A model generated the notes under the pieces. That model was given only the letters and a program-made list of their open reading frames with translations, was not told the DNA's origin and made no database searches. DNA of 8,072 bases from Amnimonas aquatica (GTDB taxonomy: Bacteria; Pseudomonadota; Gammaproteobacteria; Pseudomonadales; Moraxellaceae). Made by a program: the position numbers and the translations under genes. Shown here piece by piece: positions 1 to 6,283 of this stretch (positions within the stretch are counted from its first letter, which is position 1; each line of letters begins with the position of its first letter). Location: contig NZ_PTQZ01000065.1 of assembly GCF_002943415.1 (NCBI RefSeq), positions 1 through 8,072 on the forward strand. Reading direction: 5' to 3'.

Positions 1-425
1 TTCCGCTGTTCAGCCAGGACGACGAAGCGCGCGGCATTCCCGATGCCGTGACCGCGCTGGGCGCGCGCATCGCCGCCGCCGACGCGGTGCTGATCGCCAC
101 GCCGGAATACAACTACTCGGTGCCCGGCGTGCTGAAGAACGCCATCGACTGGCTATCGCGCCTGAAGCCGCAGCCGCTGGCCGGCAAGCCGGGCGCCATC
201 ATCGGCGCCAGCATGGGCCAGTTCGGCACCGCCCGCGCCCAGTATCACCTGCGCCAGACCCTGGTGTTCATGGACATGCATCTGCTGAACAAGCCGGAAG
301 TGATGATCGGCCAGGCGCACGAGCGCTTCCACGATGGCCGGCTGAGCGACGAACGCACGCGCGAGCACTTGGCGAAACTGCTGGCGGCGCTGGCGGACTG
401 GACCCGCCGCGTCGGCGGCCGTTGA
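1..425 (+). CDS. NADPH-dependent FMN reductase, ChrR/YieF-like flavoprotein (5' end missing)
   Basis: Only the last 140 codons are present; the first full codon starts at base 3 and the stop is at 423-425. The visible protein carries the family hallmark PEYNYSVPGVLKNAIDW (visible residues 35-50), the flavodoxin-like loop that contacts the FMN ring. It is preceded by a beta strand (AVLIATP) and followed by the conserved GKPGAIIGASMGQFGTAR segment (about 61-78). The N-terminal phosphate-binding loop (usually GSLRxxS) and roughly 45 residues lie outside the window, judging from a usual family length of about 185. Members are soluble dimeric flavoenzymes using NAD(P)H to reduce quinones, chromate or azo compounds; the substrate here cannot be told. 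The downstream pirin gene starts 11 nt after the stop, so the two are probably cotranscribed. The family assignment is firm; the physiological role is not. Confidence 0.93.
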   Translation, partial: PLFSQDDEARGIPDAVTALGARIAAADAVLIATPEYNYSVPGVLKNAIDWLSRLKPQPLAGKPGAIIGASMGQFGTARAQYHLRQTLVFMDMHLLNKPEVMIGQAHERFHDGRLSDERTREHLAKLLAALADWTRRVGGR

Positions 426-429
426 GGAG
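424..429 (+). promoter_or_regulatory. Ribosome binding site of the pirin gene, overlapping the upstream stop codon
   Basis: GAGGAG lies 7 nt before the ATG at 437 and overlaps the TGA of the FMN reductase gene (423-425). This fixes the pirin start at 437 rather than the in-frame TTG at 422, and suggests that ribosomes ending on the reductase could restart on pirin. Confidence 0.75.
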
Positions 430-436
430 CGCCGCC

Positions 437-1348
437 ATGACACAGGCCGACATGCAACTCATCACCGGCAAATCCGTGGTGCTCGGCGAAGGCATGGGCA
501 TCGTGCGCACGGTGCCCACGGTGCAGCGCCGGCAGATCGGCGCCTGGTGCTTCCTCGACCACTTCGGCCCGGTCGATGTCGGCACGCCGGACAGCGGCAG
601 GCAGGGCATGCGCGTCGGGCCGCATCCGCACATCGGCCTGCAGACCGTGACCTGGCTGCTCTCCGGCGAGATCCTGCACCGCGACAGCCTGGGCTCGCTG
701 CAGGTCATCCGTCCGGGCCAGCTCAACCTCATGACCTCCGGGCGCGGCATCAGCCACTCCGAGGAATCACCGGCGCAACGCTCGCCCGTGCTGCACGGCG
801 CGCAGATGTGGATCGCCCTGCCCGAGCACGCCCGCCACTGCGCGCCGGCGTTCGCGCACCACGCCGCGCTGCCCGTGGTCGAGCACCAGGGCCTGCGCGT
901 CACCGTCATGCTCGGCGAGGCGCTGGGCGAACGCTCGCCGGGCATCATCTACAGTCCGCTGGTCGGGCTGGAGCTGCACGGAGCCGATGCCGCCGAAGCC
1001 TCGCTGCCGCTGGATGCCCGCTTCGAGTACGGGCTGGAGGTGCTAGAGGGCGAGCTGTCGGTGGCCGGGGAAACCCTGCGCCCGGGCCAGCTGCTCTATC
1101 TCGGCGCCGGCCGCACCAGCCTGTCGCTGCAGGCCGGCGCGGGCTTCCGCGCCCTGCTGCTGGGCGGCGAGCCCATGGGTGAAGACCTGCTGGTCTGGTG
1201 GAACTTCGTCGGCCGCACGCGCGAAGAGCTGACGCAGGCCTGCCGGGAATGGAACGACCGCGACGGGTATTTCGCGCGCGAGTACGGGCAGGTGCTGGGC
1301 TACGACGGCACGCCCCTGACCGCACCCATGCCGCCCTGGGCCGGCTGA
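437..1348 (+). CDS. Pirin family protein (bicupin, YhhW/quercetinase-like)
   Basis: This is a complete 303-residue protein with the pirin layout: an N-terminal cupin (about residues 15-125) and a C-terminal cupin-like domain (about 175-285). The metal ligands of pirins are visible as H63 and H65 in GPHPHIGLQT and H107 and E109 in GISHSEES, so the N-terminal Fe-binding site appears intact. The C-terminal signature WWNFVGRTREE is present near residues 255-265. The protein is cytoplasmic, with no signal peptide or membrane segment. Bacterial pirins such as E. coli YhhW have quercetin 2,3-dioxygenase activity in vitro, but natural roles are mostly unknown and no substrate can be assigned. The ATG at 437 is preferred because of GAGGAG 7 nt upstream. 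Coupling to a flavin-dependent quinone-reductase-type gene hints at a shared role in redox or aromatic-compound stress (inference). Confidence 0.93.
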   Translation: MTQADMQLITGKSVVLGEGMGIVRTVPTVQRRQIGAWCFLDHFGPVDVGTPDSGRQGMRVGPHPHIGLQTVTWLLSGEILHRDSLGSLQVIRPGQLNLMTSGRGISHSEESPAQRSPVLHGAQMWIALPEHARHCAPAFAHHAALPVVEHQGLRVTVMLGEALGERSPGIIYSPLVGLELHGADAAEASLPLDARFEYGLEVLEGELSVAGETLRPGQLLYLGAGRTSLSLQAGAGFRALLLGGEPMGEDLLVWWNFVGRTREELTQACREWNDRDGYFAREYGQVLGYDGTPLTAPMPPWAG

Positions 1349-1395
1349 GGCCCTTTGCTCAGGCCCTTTGCCTGCAGCCGGTTTCCCTGCCCGCC
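1349..1395. repeat. Short convergent intergenic gap with a 13-bp imperfect tandem repeat
   Basis: This 47-nt gap lies between the stops of pirin and mmsB. AGGCCCTTTGC occurs twice, at 1348-1358 and 1361-1371, a 13-bp period. No good rho-independent terminator is visible on either strand; the only hairpin (CTGAG at 1345-1349 with CTCAG at 1358-1362) is short and has no T tract. Confidence 0.5.
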
Positions 1396-2307
1396 TCAGT
1401 CCGTCCGTTTCTGCAGCAGCCGGATGATGCTGGAGAAGTCCAGCGCGCCGGCGCCGCCGGCGCTGTGCGCGGCGTAGAGGTTGCGCGCCAGGCCGCCGAG
1501 CGGGATCGCCGAGCCGGTGGCCAGCGCCGCCTCTTCCGCCAGCCCCAGATCCTTGAGCATGAGGTCGGAACCGAAGCCGCCGCTGTAGCCGCGCGATGCC
1601 GGCACACCGTCCATCACGCCCGGCACCGGGTTGTACTTCTGCAGCGACCAGTTGTCGCCCGAGCTCTGCTTCATGATCTCGGCCAGCACCGCCGGGTCCA
1701 GGCCATTGTTGACGCCCAGGCTGAGCGCCTCCGCCGAGCCGATCATGTGGATAGCCAGCAGCATGTTGTTGCAGACCTTGGCGACCTGGCCGGCGCCGCT
1801 GCCGCCGGCATGGAAGATGTTGCGGCCCATGGCGGCGAGGAACGGCCGCGCGGCCTCGACCGCGCCGGCATCGCCGCCGACCATGAAAGTCAGCGTGCCG
1901 GCAGCGGCGCCGGCGGTGCCGCCTGACACCGGGGCATCGATCATGGACAGGCCGCGCGCAGCGGCAGCGGCCGCGACCCTGCGCGCGCTCGCCGGTGCGA
2001 TGGTGCTGCAGTCGATGACACGCGTGCCTGCCGGCAGCGTCGCCAGCAGCCCCGGGTTGCCGGCCGTGCCGTCACCCAGGTAGAGGCCCTCGACATGACG
2101 GCTGGCCGGCAGCATGGAAATCACCACGCCGGCGCCGGCGAGCGCGCCGGCGGCGCTGTCGGCCACCGCCACGCCATCGGCCGCGACGCGCGCGCGCGCC
2201 TCCGGCGACAGGTCGGTGGCGGTCACGTCGAAGCCGGCCTTGCGCAGGTTCACGGCCATGGGGCCGCCCATGTTGCCGAGGCCGATGAAGGCGATCTTGT
2301 CTGTCAT
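1396..2307 (-). CDS. mmsB: 3-hydroxyisobutyrate dehydrogenase
   Basis: The 303-residue enzyme oxidises 3-hydroxyisobutyrate to methylmalonate semialdehyde with NAD+, late in valine catabolism. An N-terminal Rossmann fold shows GLGNMG (residues 9-14). The substrate motif DAPVSGGTAGAAAGTL (about 124-139) is intact. The catalytic lysine is K177 in GQVAKVCNN, with N181 one turn later, and K252-D253 lie in the C-terminal helical domain. The segment WSLQKYNPVPGVMDGVPASR (about 220-239) is typical of true 3-hydroxyisobutyrate dehydrogenases rather than of tartronate semialdehyde reductase or GLYR1 relatives. The ATG at 2305-2307 fits because the Rossmann strand begins directly after it and AGAGGG lies 6 nt upstream; an in-frame GTG at 2395-2397 would add 30 low-complexity residues without homology. 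It is the last visible gene of the mmsA cluster and converges on pirin across 47 nt. Confidence 0.95.
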   Translation of the reverse strand: MTDKIAFIGLGNMGGPMAVNLRKAGFDVTATDLSPEARARVAADGVAVADSAAGALAGAGVVISMLPASRHVEGLYLGDGTAGNPGLLATLPAGTRVIDCSTIAPASARRVAAAAAARGLSMIDAPVSGGTAGAAAGTLTFMVGGDAGAVEAARPFLAAMGRNIFHAGGSGAGQVAKVCNNMLLAIHMIGSAEALSLGVNNGLDPAVLAEIMKQSSGDNWSLQKYNPVPGVMDGVPASRGYSGGFGSDLMLKDLGLAEEAALATGSAIPLGGLARNLYAAHSAGGAGALDFSSIIRLLQKRTD

Positions 2308-2401
2308 GTGTATCCCTCTGGCCGCTGCTGGCGACCGGCATGTTGTTGTCGTTGCACCAGCCGCGACACGGCCGGCAATGCGCGTGCGCGCGGCCACAGC
2401 C
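2308..2401 (-). other. 94-nt non-coding gap between the acyl-CoA dehydrogenase gene and mmsB
   Basis: This is the longest gap inside the minus-strand cluster. It is GC-rich and contains the mmsB ribosome binding site (AGAGGG on the minus strand, 2314-2319). I see no convincing terminator, promoter or conserved small gene. The mmsB frame stays open back to a GTG at 2395-2397, but the added residues are Ala/Arg/Thr-rich and look non-coding. Confidence 0.5.
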
Positions 2402-3574
2402 TCAGCGGATGGCCTCCGGGCCGTCGTCCTGCAGCAGGCGGCGCGCCACGATCACGCGCATGATCTCGTTGGTGCCTTCGAGGATCTGGTGCACGCGGGC
2501 ATCGCGCAGCAGGCGCTCGAGCGGGTAGTCGCGCAGGTAGCCGTAGCCGCCATGGAGCTGCAGGGCCTCGTTGCAGATCTGGAAACCGGCATCGGTGGCG
2601 AAGCGCTTGGCCATGGCGCAGTAGGTGCTGGCCTCGGAGTGGCCGGCATCGAGCTTCGCCGCTGCCAGGCGGATCATCTGCCGCGCCGCCACCAGTTCGG
2701 TGGCCATGTCGGCGAGGCGGAACTGCAGGGCCTGGAACTCGGCCAGCGACTTGCCGAACTGGCGGCGTTCGCCGAGGTAGCGCTGCGCCGCGTTGAGCGC
2801 GCCCTGGGCGGCGCCCACCGAGCAGGTGGCGATGTTGATACGGCCGCCGTCCAGCCCCTTCATGGCGATGCGGAAGCCCTCGCCCTCCTCGCCCAGGCGG
2901 TTGGCCACCGGCACGCGCACGTCATCGAAGAAGATGGCGCGCGTGGGCTGGCTGTTCCAGCCCATCTTCTCTTCCTTCTTGCCGTAGCGGATGCCCGGCG
3001 CATCTGCGGGCACGGCGATCGCGCTGATGCCCTTCGCGCCCGGACCGCCGGTACGCGCCATGACCACCAGCATGTCGGTGTCACCGGCGCCGGAGATGAA
3101 CATCTTCGAGCCCTTGAGCACGTAGACGGCATCCGCGCCCTCGCCTTCGCGGCGTGCCACGGTCTTCAGGCCGGCGGCGTCCGAACCGGCGTCCGGCTCG
3201 GTCAGGCAATACGAGGCCAGGCGCTCGCCGGAGGTCAGCAGCGGCCCCCATGCCGCCTGCAGCGCCGGCTGCCCCCAGCTGCAGAGCATCCAGGTCGCCA
3301 TGTTGTGGATGGTGAAGAAGGCCGCGGTGGACGGGTCGGCGGCGGCCAGCTCCTCGAACACCAGCGCCGAGTCCAGCCGGCTCAGGCCGAGCCCGCCCTG
3401 GGCCTCGGGCGAATACAGCCCGCAGAAGCCGAGCTGCCCGCCCTGGCGCAGCGCATCGACCGGGAACACCTGCTCGGCATCCCAGCGCGCGGCGTGCGGC
3501 GCCAGCTCGCGCTCGGCGAAATCACGGGCGAGCTGCTGGAAAGCCAGCTGGTCCGCGTTCAGTTCGAAATCCAT
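2402..3574 (-). CDS. Isobutyryl-CoA dehydrogenase (ACAD8-type acyl-CoA dehydrogenase)
   Basis: This complete 390-residue FAD enzyme is predicted to oxidise isobutyryl-CoA to methacrylyl-CoA in valine catabolism, passing electrons to electron-transfer flavoprotein. The three acyl-CoA dehydrogenase domains are present: an N-terminal helical domain (about 1-118), a middle beta domain opening with YCLTEPDAGSD (122-132), and a C-terminal helical domain (about 233-383). The catalytic base is E366 in VHQILEGTNEIMR, where the short-chain family places it. Substrate is inferred from resemblance, recalled from memory, to ACAD8 in the segments GKKEEKMGWNSQPTRA (about 198-213), GGRINIATCSVGAA (about 243-256) and LQLHGGYGYLRDY. 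Its place between mmsA and mmsB supports this. The start at 3572-3574 is supported by GGAGAGG 7 nt upstream, and the gene begins 23 nt after the mmsA stop. A 2-methylbutyryl-CoA preference is possible but less likely. Confidence 0.92.
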   Translation of the reverse strand: MDFELNADQLAFQQLARDFAERELAPHAARWDAEQVFPVDALRQGGQLGFCGLYSPEAQGGLGLSRLDSALVFEELAAADPSTAAFFTIHNMATWMLCSWGQPALQAAWGPLLTSGERLASYCLTEPDAGSDAAGLKTVARREGEGADAVYVLKGSKMFISGAGDTDMLVVMARTGGPGAKGISAIAVPADAPGIRYGKKEEKMGWNSQPTRAIFFDDVRVPVANRLGEEGEGFRIAMKGLDGGRINIATCSVGAAQGALNAAQRYLGERRQFGKSLAEFQALQFRLADMATELVAARQMIRLAAAKLDAGHSEASTYCAMAKRFATDAGFQICNEALQLHGGYGYLRDYPLERLLRDARVHQILEGTNEIMRVIVARRLLQDDGPEAIR

Positions 3575-3581
3575 GCCCTCG

Positions 3582-3588
3582 CCTCTCC
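3582..3588 (-). promoter_or_regulatory. Ribosome binding site of the isobutyryl-CoA dehydrogenase gene
   Basis: On the minus strand GGAGAGG lies 7 nt before the ATG at 3574, inside the 23-nt gap after mmsA. It is a strong match and supports independent translation of this gene within the polycistronic message. Confidence 0.7.
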
Positions 3589-3597
3589 CGAAACGTT

Positions 3598-5130
3598 TCA
3601 GCGCAGGCTGATGGTGGTGTTGACCGTGCTCACCGCATCCTCGTCGAACCAGCGCGCGGTCACGGTCTTGGTCTGGGTGTAGAACAGCACGACCTGCTTG
3701 CCGTAGGGGCCGAGGTCGCCGAGCTTGGAGCCGCGCGAGCCGGTGAAGGAGAACAGCGGCACCGGCACCGGGATCGGCACGTTGATACCGACCTGGCCGA
3801 CATCGATCTCCTCCTGAAAGTGCCGGGCTGCGCCGCCGGAGCGGGTGAAGAGACCGGTGCCGTTGCCGTTCGGGTTGGCGTTGATGAGCGCGATGGCGTC
3901 ATCCAGCGTGTCGACCTCGACCACGCACAGCACCGGCCCGAAGATCTCCTGATCGTAGATGCGCATGCCCGGCTTGACGCCGGCGAACAGCGTGGGGCCG
4001 ACGAAGTTGCCGTTGTCGTAGCCCGGCACCGGCGGATTGCGGCCATCGAGCACCAGCCGCGCGCCATCCTCCAGGCCGGTGGCGATCAGGCTCTCGATGC
4101 GCGCGCGCGCGGCGCAGGAAATCACCGGGCCGACATCAACACCGGGCTCGTGGCCGGCGCCGACCTTAAGCGTCTTCGCGCGCTCGGCGATCTCGTCGAC
4201 CCAGGCCCGCGCCTCGCCCACCAGCACCACCACGGAAGAGGCCATGCAGCGCTGGCCGGCGGCACCGAAACCGGCGCCGACCAGGGCATTGAGGGTCTGC
4301 TCCTTGGGCGCGTCGGGCAACACCACGACGTGGTTCTTGGCGCCCATCATGCACTGCACGCGCTTGCCGGCGAGCGAAGCGCGGTTGTAGACGTGGGTGC
4401 CGACACGGGTGGAACCGACAAAGGAAATCGCGCGGATGTCCGGGTGATCGCAGAGGCCGTTGACCACGTCCTCGGCGCCATGCACCACGTTCAGCACGCC
4501 GGCGGGAATGCCGGCCTCGACCGCCAGCTCGACCAGGCGCATGGTGCTCATCGGGTCCTGCTCGGAGGGCTTGAGCACGAAGGTGTTGCCAGTGGCGATG
4601 GCCATGGGGAACATCCATAGCGGGATCATGGCCGGGAAATTGAACGGCGTGATGCCCGCGCACACGCCCAGCGGCTGCTGCAGCGTGTAGGTGTCGACGC
4701 CATTGGCGACATTGTTGGCCAGCTCACCCATCTGCAGGCTGCCGATGTTGGCGGCGTGCTCCACCACCTCGAGACCGCGGAAGATGTCGCCCTCGGCGTC
4801 CGGCAGGGTCTTGCCCTGCTCGGCGGTGAGCAGCGCCGCCACCTCACTCATGTTTTCACGGATCAGCTGCTGGTACTTGAGGAAGATGCGCGCGCGCGCG
4901 CCAATCGGCGTCTTGCGCCAGGTCCTGAACGCCGCTTTCGCCGCCGCCACGGCGGCCGCCAGCTCCTCCGGCGTGGCCAGCGGCACCCGCGCCAGCACCT
5001 GCTGGGTCGCCGGATTGACGACATCACGCCATTGCGTGGTCTGCGACTCGACGAACTCGCCGTTGATGAGCAGCTTGATGGTGGGCACGGCGGTGCCGGA
5101 CGGTGCCGTGGAGCGGGTAGCCTGGGTCAT
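3598..5130 (-). CDS. mmsA: Methylmalonate-semialdehyde dehydrogenase, CoA-acylating
   Basis: This 510-residue member of the aldehyde dehydrogenase superfamily converts methylmalonate semialdehyde, NAD+ and CoA to propionyl-CoA, CO2 and NADH, the end of the valine route; the family also takes malonate semialdehyde. The catalytic cysteine is C295 in [11 protein letters not shown]. The oxyanion asparagine N164 is in [17 protein letters not shown], and cofactor-binding K187 is in LKPSEQDP. The general-base glutamate of hydrolytic aldehyde dehydrogenases is replaced in the MMGAKNH segment (261-267), as expected for the acylating family. The C-terminal [20 protein letters not shown] (449-468) is a strong family signature. 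The ATG at 5128-5130 is preceded by AAGG 9 nt upstream. It is first in the cluster and divergent from the LysR gene across 98 nt. Confidence 0.96.
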   Translation of the reverse strand: MTQATRSTAPSGTAVPTIKLLINGEFVESQTTQWRDVVNPATQQVLARVPLATPEELAAAVAAAKAAFRTWRKTPIGARARIFLKYQQLIRENMSEVAALLTAEQGKTLPDAEGDIFRGLEVVEHAANIGSLQMGELANNVANGVDTYTLQQPLGVCAGITPFNFPAMIPLWMFPMAIATGNTFVLKPSEQDPMSTMRLVELAVEAGIPAGVLNVVHGAEDVVNGLCDHPDIRAISFVGSTRVGTHVYNRASLAGKRVQCMMGAKNHVVVLPDAPKEQTLNALVGAGFGAAGQRCMASSVVVLVGEARAWVDEIAERAKTLKVGAGHEPGVDVGPVISCAARARIESLIATGLEDGARLVLDGRNPPVPGYDNGNFVGPTLFAGVKPGMRIYDQEIFGPVLCVVEVDTLDDAIALINANPNGNGTGLFTRSGGAARHFQEEIDVGQVGINVPIPVPVPLFSFTGSRGSKLGDLGPYGKQVVLFYTQTKTVTARWFDEDAVSTVNTTISLR

Positions 5131-5228
5131 GGTGGTCTGCCTTGCGATACGCGCCGCACCCTGTCGGGCAGCGCTGGGAAAAACCGAGCATACATAGGTT
5201 AAAATGCACCATGAACAGACATTAACTC
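5131..5228. promoter_or_regulatory. Divergent mmsA/lysR control region with candidate overlapping promoters
   Basis: About 5177-5240 is distinctly AT-rich against a GC-rich background, as expected of promoters. On the plus strand TAAAAT at 5200-5205 is one mismatch from the -10 consensus, though no good -35 is found 16-18 nt upstream. On the minus strand TATGCT (5192-5187) with a weak TTCATG (5215-5210) 17 nt upstream could serve mmsA, giving a leader of roughly 50 nt. The two candidates overlap, consistent with one regulator controlling both directions. Promoter positions are inferred from short motif matches only. Confidence 0.4.
5188..5207. promoter_or_regulatory. Candidate LysR-type operator, GCAT-N12-ATGC inverted repeat
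   Basis: GCAT at 5188-5191 and ATGC at 5204-5207 form a perfect 4-bp inverted repeat around an AT-rich centre. It resembles the T-N11-A palindromes bound by LysR proteins but is one base wider. A second weak pair, GTTAA (5198-5202) and TTAAC (5222-5226), lies beside it. Its position across both candidate -10 elements fits control of both genes, but repeats this short also arise by chance. Confidence 0.3.
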
Positions 5229-6176
5229 ATGTTTGATATGCAAAAAGACACCAAGAAAGCACCGCTCGCCAACTGGGACGACCTCCGTGTCTTCCTCGAG
5301 GTCGCGCGCGGCGGCACCGCCAGCGCCGCCGCGCGGCGCCTGGGCGTGGACTACACCACGGTGGCCCGGCGCGTCCGCGCGCTGGAGGAAGCCATGGGCG
5401 CCCTGCTCTTCGACCGCTCGCGCAGCAACGGCTTCAGCCTCACCCAGGACGGCCAGCAGCTGGTCGGCTACGCCGAAGCCATGGAAGGCGCCATGCAGGC
5501 CGCCAGCGAAGCCGTGTCAGGCACCGGCGGCGCGCTCTCCGGCCATGTCCGCATCGGCTGCACCGAGGCCTTCGGCATCCATTTCGTGATCCCGGAAATG
5601 GTGGCGTTCCAGGAGCGCTACCCGAACATCACCATCGATGTGCTGCCGGTGCCGCACTTCGTCAACCTGTCGCGGCGCGAGGCCGACATCGCCATCACCC
5701 TGGAGCGGCCGGCGCGCGGCCCCTATGTCTGCGTCAAGCTCTGCGACTACCGGCTGGCGCTGTACGCCACGCCGGACTACCTCGCCGCCCGGCCGGTGCG
5801 GTGCCGCGAAGACCTGCGCGAACACCGCTTCATCAACTACGTGCAGGACCTCGCCTTCAGTCCGCGCCTGCTCTACCTCGACGAGGTCGTGCCCGGCGCC
5901 AGCAGCCCGCTGCGCAGCACCAGCGTGCTGGCGCAGTACCAGGCCGCGCTGCAGGGGCGAGCCATGGCCATCCTGCCCTGCTTCATGGCTGCCGGCGACC
6001 CGCGCCTGACTGCCGTGCTGCCCGGCGAGCTGTCGGTGATCCGCCAGTTCTGGATGTCCTACAGCGAGGACCTGCGCCGGCTCCGGCGCGTCACCAGCGT
6101 GGCCGGCCACCTCATCGAGCGAGCGCGCGCCAGCGAAGCCTTCCTGCTCGGCGACACCACGGCCTCCACCCTCTGA
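5229..6176 (+). CDS. LysR-family transcriptional regulator, probable regulator of the divergent valine genes
   Basis: This complete 315-residue LysR-type regulator has an N-terminal winged helix-turn-helix (about residues 15-75), with the recognition region SAAARRLGVDYTTVARRVRALE (residues 32-53) read in short pieces. A linker helix follows (about 75-98), then a periplasmic-binding-protein-like effector domain (about 104-300) starting GHVRIGCTEAFG. No ligand can be predicted. The two candidate starts, ATG 5229 and ATG 5238, differ by three residues and neither has a clear Shine-Dalgarno sequence; 5229 is used as the longer. Divergent orientation from mmsA is the classical arrangement for a LysR protein controlling its neighbour and itself, so control of the mms cluster is the leading inference. 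In Pseudomonas aeruginosa mmsAB is instead controlled by an AraC-type MmsR (established knowledge). Confidence 0.92.
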   Translation: MFDMQKDTKKAPLANWDDLRVFLEVARGGTASAAARRLGVDYTTVARRVRALEEAMGALLFDRSRSNGFSLTQDGQQLVGYAEAMEGAMQAASEAVSGTGGALSGHVRIGCTEAFGIHFVIPEMVAFQERYPNITIDVLPVPHFVNLSRREADIAITLERPARGPYVCVKLCDYRLALYATPDYLAARPVRCREDLREHRFINYVQDLAFSPRLLYLDEVVPGASSPLRSTSVLAQYQAALQGRAMAILPCFMAAGDPRLTAVLPGELSVIRQFWMSYSEDLRRLRRVTSVAGHLIERARASEAFLLGDTTASTL

Positions 6177-6206
6177 ACGAGGCCGCTACGCCCATCTGGC
6201 AATGCG

Positions 6207-6233
6207 CCGGGGCACACCCGCCCCGGTTTTTTT
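6207..6233 (+). terminator. Rho-independent terminator after the LysR gene
   Basis: A perfect 7-bp GC stem, CCGGGGC (6207-6213) with GCCCCGG (6220-6226), encloses a 6-nt loop and is followed at once by seven T residues (6227-6233). It lies 30 nt past the LysR stop and 50 nt before the frmA start, so it separates the regulator transcript from the formaldehyde genes. Confidence 0.92.
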
Positions 6234-6283
6234 GCTAGATTCCGCCCACACCCGGAAACCGACTCTTGTCAGGAGCATGCCCC
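6234..6283 (+). promoter_or_regulatory. frmA leader, with ribosome binding site and possible -10 element
   Basis: Because a strong terminator sits just upstream, frmA needs its own promoter here. TAGATT at 6236-6241 is a 4-of-6 match to a -10 box, but its -35 would fall inside the terminator stem and no match is seen there. AGGAG at 6271-6275 is a good ribosome binding site 8 nt before the ATG at 6284. No FrmR-like inverted repeat is evident. Confidence 0.4.

Noticed and set aside
1345..1362. Hairpin CTGAG/CTCAG as a terminator between pirin and mmsB
   Set aside because: The stem is only 5 bp with an 8-nt loop and no T tract follows on either strand.
1198..1926. Plus-strand open frame crossing from the pirin 3' end into mmsB
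   Set aside because: It overlaps two well-supported genes in other frames and ignores the gene boundary; composition is that of a shadow frame.
2308..2397. Upstream GTG start giving MmsB a 30-residue N-terminal extension
   Set aside because: The extension is Ala/Arg/Thr-rich and unlike the family. The ATG at 2307 sits directly before the Rossmann strand and has AGAGGG 6 nt upstream.
2114..3682. Long plus-strand open frame of about 520 codons opposite the acyl-CoA dehydrogenase gene
   Set aside because: It is antisense to a gene with intact family motifs along its whole length. The translation is His/Gly/Ala/Arg-rich with no domain, as expected from antisense frames in GC-rich DNA.
3820..4620. 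Plus-strand open frame of 266 codons opposite mmsA
   Set aside because: It is antisense to the catalytic part of mmsA, with His/Ala/Gly-rich composition and no domain.
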